Of a stretch of DNA of 64,000 nt, positions 60,506 to 64,000 are shown one piece after another. The first letter of the stretch is position 1; each line of letters opens with the position of its first letter. A model generated the notes under the pieces. The model was not told the origin of the DNA and did not search any database. It was given only the letters and a program-made list of their open reading frames with translations. Source of the stretch: CAVTWD01 sp963738325 (GTDB taxonomy: Bacteria; Actinomycetota; Acidimicrobiia; Acidimicrobiales; Ilumatobacteraceae); NCBI GenBank assembly GCA_963738325.1, contig CAVTWD010000009.1, positions 558,001 to 622,000 on the forward strand, read 5' to 3'. The position numbers and the translations under genes were made by a program.

Positions 60506-60880
60506 ATGGGCAGTCTCGAAGTCATCGCTCACGCCAAGGTCCGCCAGGGTCAACTGGATGGGTTCAAGGCCCAGGCGGCCGAGATCGTCCGGCTGACCCG
60601 CGAGCAGGACACGCACACGCTTCGTTGCGACTGGTTCATCAACGAGGACGGAACCGAGTGCGAGGTCCACGAGGCCTACGTGAGTGACGAAGGGCTGATC
60701 GAACACAACACGCACGTCATGGGAGCGAGGGCGATCCTCTTCGAGAAATACGCCTACGACCACCGCATGAGCGTCTACGGCGAGATCTCCCAACACCTCA
60801 AGGACCTGTTCGACAAGCACGCCGGAGGAGTCGCGACGTTCTCGTTCCTTCAGGGACTTGAACCCGCACCAGCTGTCTAG
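60506..60880 (+). CDS. antibiotic biosynthesis monooxygenase (ABM)-domain protein
   Basis: 124 residues. A ferredoxin-like ABM/quinol monooxygenase fold: LEVIAHAKVRQGQLDGFKAQ, IVRLTREQDTHTLRCDWFIN, ECEVHEAYVSDEGLIEH and a C-terminal helix. Related to YgiN-type dimeric proteins acting on quinones or as stress proteins. ATG 60506 has GAGGAGG 5 bases before. It is the first gene of an intact run with wax ester synthase and hydrolase. Confidence 0.85.
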   Translation: MGSLEVIAHAKVRQGQLDGFKAQAAEIVRLTREQDTHTLRCDWFINEDGTECEVHEAYVSDEGLIEHNTHVMGARAILFEKYAYDHRMSVYGEISQHLKDLFDKHAGGVATFSFLQGLEPAPAV

Positions 60881-60982
60881 CGGCCATGGGCCGGGCGCGC
60901 CGAAGACCGAGCGAGACCCGCACGGCCATGAGCCCCGGGTAACCGGGCCAAGGTCACCGCAGGCGAAGGGAAGGAGGGCGAC

Positions 60983-62452
60983 GTGACGACCGAGACGCGC
61001 CGCTTGGAACGGTTGACCGCGTCGGACCTGTTTCCTGCTGATGTGGGACGACTATGGCTGGTCGAGCGACATCGGCGGGCTCGCCATCCTCGACGGCGCG
61101 AGCTTGCTCGACCCCGAAGGTCGCGTCCGGATCGAGGCGATCCGGCAGCGGCTCGAGCCAAGACTGCACGCGGTCCCCCGCTTCCGACAGCTGCTCTGCC
61201 GACCCCGGCGGGGGCTGGGCTGGCCACTGTGGGTCGACGCACCCTCATTCGACCTCGCCAACCACATCCGAGTCCACCGCCTTGCCGCTCCCGGCGGCGA
61301 AGCCCAGCTGTTGCAGGCCTGCCAGGAACTGGCGCAGCGACCGCTCGACCCTGCCCGGCCGCTGTGGGAGCTGTGGCTGCTGCCCGGCCTACCGGAGCAG
61401 CGAATGGGCGCATACTTGAAGTTGCATCACGTCATCGCCGACGGCGCCGCGGCGCTGGCTGCCTTCGGGGCGCTGCTGGGCCCGACCGCCGACGCCTCTA
61501 CCCCGGTCGCACCCCCGTGAACCCGACACCGATCCCGACCACCGGTCAGCTGCTGCGGGACAACCTTCGCCGACGCCACCAGGAACTTGGTCGCGGGTGG
61601 TCCGGTCTGACCCATCCCGCCAGGACGCTTCGCACAGCCCGACGGGCGTTGCCGGCGTGGCGGGAAGTCCTCACCGAGCAACCTGCCCCACGGACCAGCC
61701 TCAACCATCCCGTCGGCACCGAGCGTCGGCTGGTCATCGTCCGCGGCCGCCTCGATCTCACCAAGCAGATCGCCCACGCCCACCACGCCAAGGTCAACGA
61801 CGTGGTGCTCGCCGCCGTGACCGGCGGCCTCCGCGAGCTGCTGGCCAGCCGGGGCGAGGACGTGCCGGTGCAGCGCGCCATGGTGACCATCACCGAGCAC
61901 GAAGTCGAGCCGGGACACACTCAGGGCAACAAGCCCGGGTGGATGATGGTGCCGCTGCCGCTGGGCGAACCCGACCCCGTGCGCCGGCTCGTGTTGATTG
62001 CCGCGGAGACGGCCGCGCGCAAGGACAAGGCTCGTCCGGAGGTGGGCACCGGGCTCTTCCGGTTCGCCGCCGGCCAGCGGGTCTGGTACCGGATGTTTCC
62101 CCGGCAGCGGTCGGTGAACCTGGTCGTCTCCAACGTCCCCGGTCCGCCGATGCCCCTGTACCTCGCCGGGGCGCCGCTGCTGGAGGTGTTCCCCATGATG
62201 CCGACGATGGGCAACCTGGCGCTCGTCGTCGCTGCGCTGTCCTACGCCGGGCAGCTCAACCTCACCGCCGCCGCCGATCGGGACAGCTGCCCGGACGTGG
62301 AGGTGTTCGCCCAGGGTGTGCGCGCCGCCCTGGACGACCTCGCCCGATCGGTCCTTGTGCCTGAGACAGACGGTCACGCTCCCGGGCGGCGCTCGTTCGA
62401 ATGGTCGGTCCGCGAAGCGCCGGTCGGAGGAGGCCGAAGATGGGTTCCGTGA
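60983..62452 (+). CDS. wax ester synthase/diacylglycerol acyltransferase (two frameshifts)
   Basis: About 485 residues. It makes storage lipids by joining acyl-CoA with fatty alcohols or diacylglycerol. The start is TTETRRLERLTASDLF; after a frame change near 61035 the text goes on MWDDYGWSSDIGGLAILDG to LHHVIADGAAAL (HHxxxDG catalytic motif at about 61420). After another near 61500 the C-terminal domain reads LNHPVGTERRLVIVRGRL, VNDVVLAAVTGGLRELL, SVNLVVSNVPGPPMPLYLAG and ends in a basic tail. GTG 60983 is the start. Indel errors are likely, as nothing is missing. Confidence 0.85.
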   Translation: MTTETRRLERLTASDLFPADVGRLWLVERHRRARHPRRRELARPRRSRPDRGDPAAARAKTARGPPLPTAALPTPAGAGLATVGRRTLIRPRQPHPSPPPCRSRRRSPAVAGLPGTGAATARPCPAAVGAVAAARPTGAANGRILEVASRHRRRRRGAGCLRGAAGPDRRRLYPGRTPVNPTPIPTTGQLLRDNLRRRHQELGRGWSGLTHPARTLRTARRALPAWREVLTEQPAPRTSLNHPVGTERRLVIVRGRLDLTKQIAHAHHAKVNDVVLAAVTGGLRELLASRGEDVPVQRAMVTITEHEVEPGHTQGNKPGWMMVPLPLGEPDPVRRLVLIAAETAARKDKARPEVGTGLFRFAAGQRVWYRMFPRQRSVNLVVSNVPGPPMPLYLAGAPLLEVFPMMPTMGNLALVVAALSYAGQLNLTAAADRDSCPDVEVFAQGVRAALDDLARSVLVPETDGHAPGRRSFEWSVREAPVGGGRRWVP

Positions 62453-63248
62453 CGTCGGACGGATGCGACCTCTACTACGAAGAGGCGGGCGAAGGCGTAC
62501 CGATCCTTCTGATTCACCCGGCCGGCGCGACGGCCTCAACCTGGGGCGCCGCGACCGACGAGCTGGCTCGGATCGGACGCGTGATCACTTTACGACCGCC
62601 GGGGTTACGCCCGCTCCGGCGGCCAACCGGTGCGCTTGATTTCCATGCACACCGCCGACGCCGCCGCGATTCTGGAGTACTTGGGGGCTCCACCCGCCGT
62701 CGTGGTCGGCACGAGCGCCGGGGCGACGGTCGCCGTCGACCTCGCGGTGCGCCGTCCGGCCTTGGTACGGATGGTCGTCGCCCATGAGGCGGCCTGGCGG
62801 GCGACTCGTCACCTCCCCACCGTTTCGCAGGTCGTGGCGGTGGCCAAGATCGGATCGCTCGCTCTTCGTGGCCGGCACGGCGACGCCGCCGAGGCAGTCT
62901 CGCGCGCCGCCTACAGCTACCGTGACGGTGAAACCGCGTGGGACGCCTTTCCCGAGGAGTGGCGGCGGGTCGCCAGGGAGAACGCTCGGCCGGCGCTGGT
63001 GGATTTCCGAAACTCGATCGGTAACTACCCAACACCGAAAGCTCTCGCGACCATCAAGGTCCCCGTCGTGTGCACCTTCGGCGAACGCAGCCCCGACAGC
63101 ATCGTCCGCCTGACCCGATTGCTCGCCGCTGCCATCCCCACGGTGGAAACCCGTCAGATCGAAGGAACCGGCCATGCAGCGCCCTTCGATGCACCATCCA
63201 ACTTTCGTGGAGCTGATCGCCGACAGCATCACCTCTGCGAGGGCCTGA
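62440..63248 (+). CDS. alpha/beta-hydrolase (two frameshifts)
   Basis: About 268 residues. MGSVTSDGCDLYYEEAGEG and VPILLIHPAGATASTW (oxyanion region) begin the fold; after a frame change near 62590 the text goes on GYARSGGQPVRLIS, VVVGTSAGATVAVDLAV (nucleophile Ser), VPVVCTFGERSPDSI (Asp) and EGTGHAAPFDAPS (His). A second change near 63204 gives the ending FVELIADSITSARA*. The triad is complete. It overlaps the wax ester synthase gene by 13 bases, so may process lipids. Confidence 0.8.
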
Positions 63249-63550
63249 CCTTCTGGGTTTCTGCGCGAGTCCCGGCGAACGTCCAGAACGACGTGACCCA
63301 ACCACCGAGTTGGTCGACATCGCCCTCGCCGCTCCCTCGCATGTCCGCCGGTCCGTGAGACCCATGTTGAGTTGGTCTGGCGCGAAGTCCACGCCGTCGC
63401 CTGTCTCGTCGCCATCCTCGACCGCGACCTCAGTGGATGCCTCGACGTCGGCAGGGGCGAAGGTCCTTGGGCGGAAGCTGTCCGCCGACGCGGCATCGCC
63501 GACGACCGTGCCTTCGGTCGCCGGCTGTTGCCGTGTGTCTGGTGTCGTGG
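63249..63550. other. 302-base stretch, nothing recognised
   Basis: A plus-strand frame reads HAVACLVAILDRDLSGCLDV and AEAVRRRGIADDRAFGRRLL, with acceptable composition but no start, no family and no stop before it passes antisense into the last gene. It may be a remnant. Confidence 0.3.
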
Positions 63551-63949
63551 TCAGAGGGTCGCGCCGATGGTGCAGCTCTCACCCGTGGCTGGGTTGCTCG
63601 CCGTCGCCACGATGTGGTTGAGGGACTGCGGCGCGAGCACGCGGGAGACGCTGAACGAGCCGTCGGCAATGGTGCGGGTCGTGCCGTTGACGAACACGAC
63701 GCCGTTTCTGGTCTCTTTGACCTTCCAGGTCACCCCCGGAATGTGGCGGGCCATGTCGACACCGAAGTCGACACTGATCCTGCCGTTGTCCTCCCGTTGG
63801 AGCTGAAGGTTGCTGAGGCTGCTCTTGGTGCAGCGGCGGTTGATGATCACGGTGGCCGGAGTGGCGGCGTGGGCAGGCAGCGCTGCGCCGAGCGAACCGA
63901 GGGTGAGCGCGGCGGGGAGGGCGGCGAGAGCGATGTGGCGGGTCTTCAT
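63551..63949 (-). CDS. secreted protein of unknown function
   Basis: 132 residues. Signal peptide MKTRHIALAALPAALTLGSL, with a likely cleavage after AHA (about residue 28). The mature part is a small beta-rich domain: TVIINRRCTKSSLSNLQLQRE, ISVDFGVDMARHIPGVTWKV, VVFVNGTTRTIADGSFSVSRV, with two Cys (about 41 and 127) that could pair. ATG 63949 follows AGGAG at 6 bases. Similar small exported actinobacterial proteins are uncharacterised. Confidence 0.75.
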   Translation of the reverse strand: MKTRHIALAALPAALTLGSLGAALPAHAATPATVIINRRCTKSSLSNLQLQREDNGRISVDFGVDMARHIPGVTWKVKETRNGVVFVNGTTRTIADGSFSVSRVLAPQSLNHIVATASNPATGESCTIGATL

Positions 63950-64000
63950 GGTGGGCTCCTTGGTCTCAGCGGGTCTTGGCTGTCTCACTGATGGTGGAGC

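Noticed and set aside
63372..63991. Plus-strand frames over the last gene
   Set aside because: Antisense to a secreted protein with clear signal peptide and Shine-Dalgarno; composition typical of shadow frames.

Overview
The window is GC-rich, gene-dense DNA from an actinobacterium, most likely of the class Acidimicrobiia or a close relative. The assignment rests on gene content: a WhiB iron-sulfur regulator, an F420-dependent LLM-class oxidoreductase, a lone WXG100 protein, a wax ester/triacylglycerol synthase, a remnant of a mycothiol-dependent (maleylpyruvate isomerase-like) enzyme, an actinobacterial aa3 oxidase cluster and an IS982 element. Many otherwise normal genes, including housekeeping ones (map, coaA, a DNA ligase, a betaine permease), carry single-base frameshifts. 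This suggests indel errors of a long-read assembly more than real gene decay.

Layout. 1-1300: end of a cytochrome c oxidase operon (subunits I, III, IV). 1472-6246: queA, an SDR enzyme, serS and a frameshifted ATP-dependent DNA ligase. 6243-9742: a glycine betaine/choline ABC importer (ATPase divergent from two permeases and a lipoprotein receptor). 9818-18635: pdxH, a poly-gamma-glutamate hydrolase/CcdA/TlpA operon, whiB with a possible small-peptide unit beside it, thioesterase, MBL hydrolase, SGNH hydrolase, orn, dut and a second ATP-dependent ligase coupled to a CoA-transferase. 20013-30968: an exported lipoprotein with a Lon-type protease domain, an M20 hydrolase, AlkD-like and NUDIX repair/sanitation genes, SDR, map with a SEC-C zinc motif, a solitary DNA methyltransferase, coaA, LLM oxidoreductase, HAD phosphatase and the WXG100 protein. 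30969-32570: a candidate orphan c-di-AMP riboswitch, a hairpin repeat and an IS982 element inserted exactly at the recR stop codon. 32571-36428: recR, ebfC, dnaX, SRP RNA, tRNA-Ser(GGA), tadA, tRNA-Ser(CGA).

From about 36430 to the end the window is accessory-like: it starts at tRNA-Ser(CGA) with a decayed integrase and contains fragments of TauE, ZIP, IS3, IS110 and IS5-like genes, an intact IS3 and an intact IS66 with a perfect 8-bp target duplication. Cargo falls in three blocks. The first is stress/thiol functions (USP, DUF302, thioredoxin, DsbA-like) around a CsoR-type palindrome. The second is cell-envelope functions (PAP2, YihY, UppP between two beta-propeller proteins). The third is a flavin-based redox block (ferric-reductase-like flavocytochrome, FMN-binding exported protein, ApbE flavin transferase, and a cytochrome-b-like membrane protein). 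The right end holds an ABM monooxygenase, a wax ester synthase, an alpha/beta hydrolase and a secreted protein. I found no CRISPR array and no rRNA.
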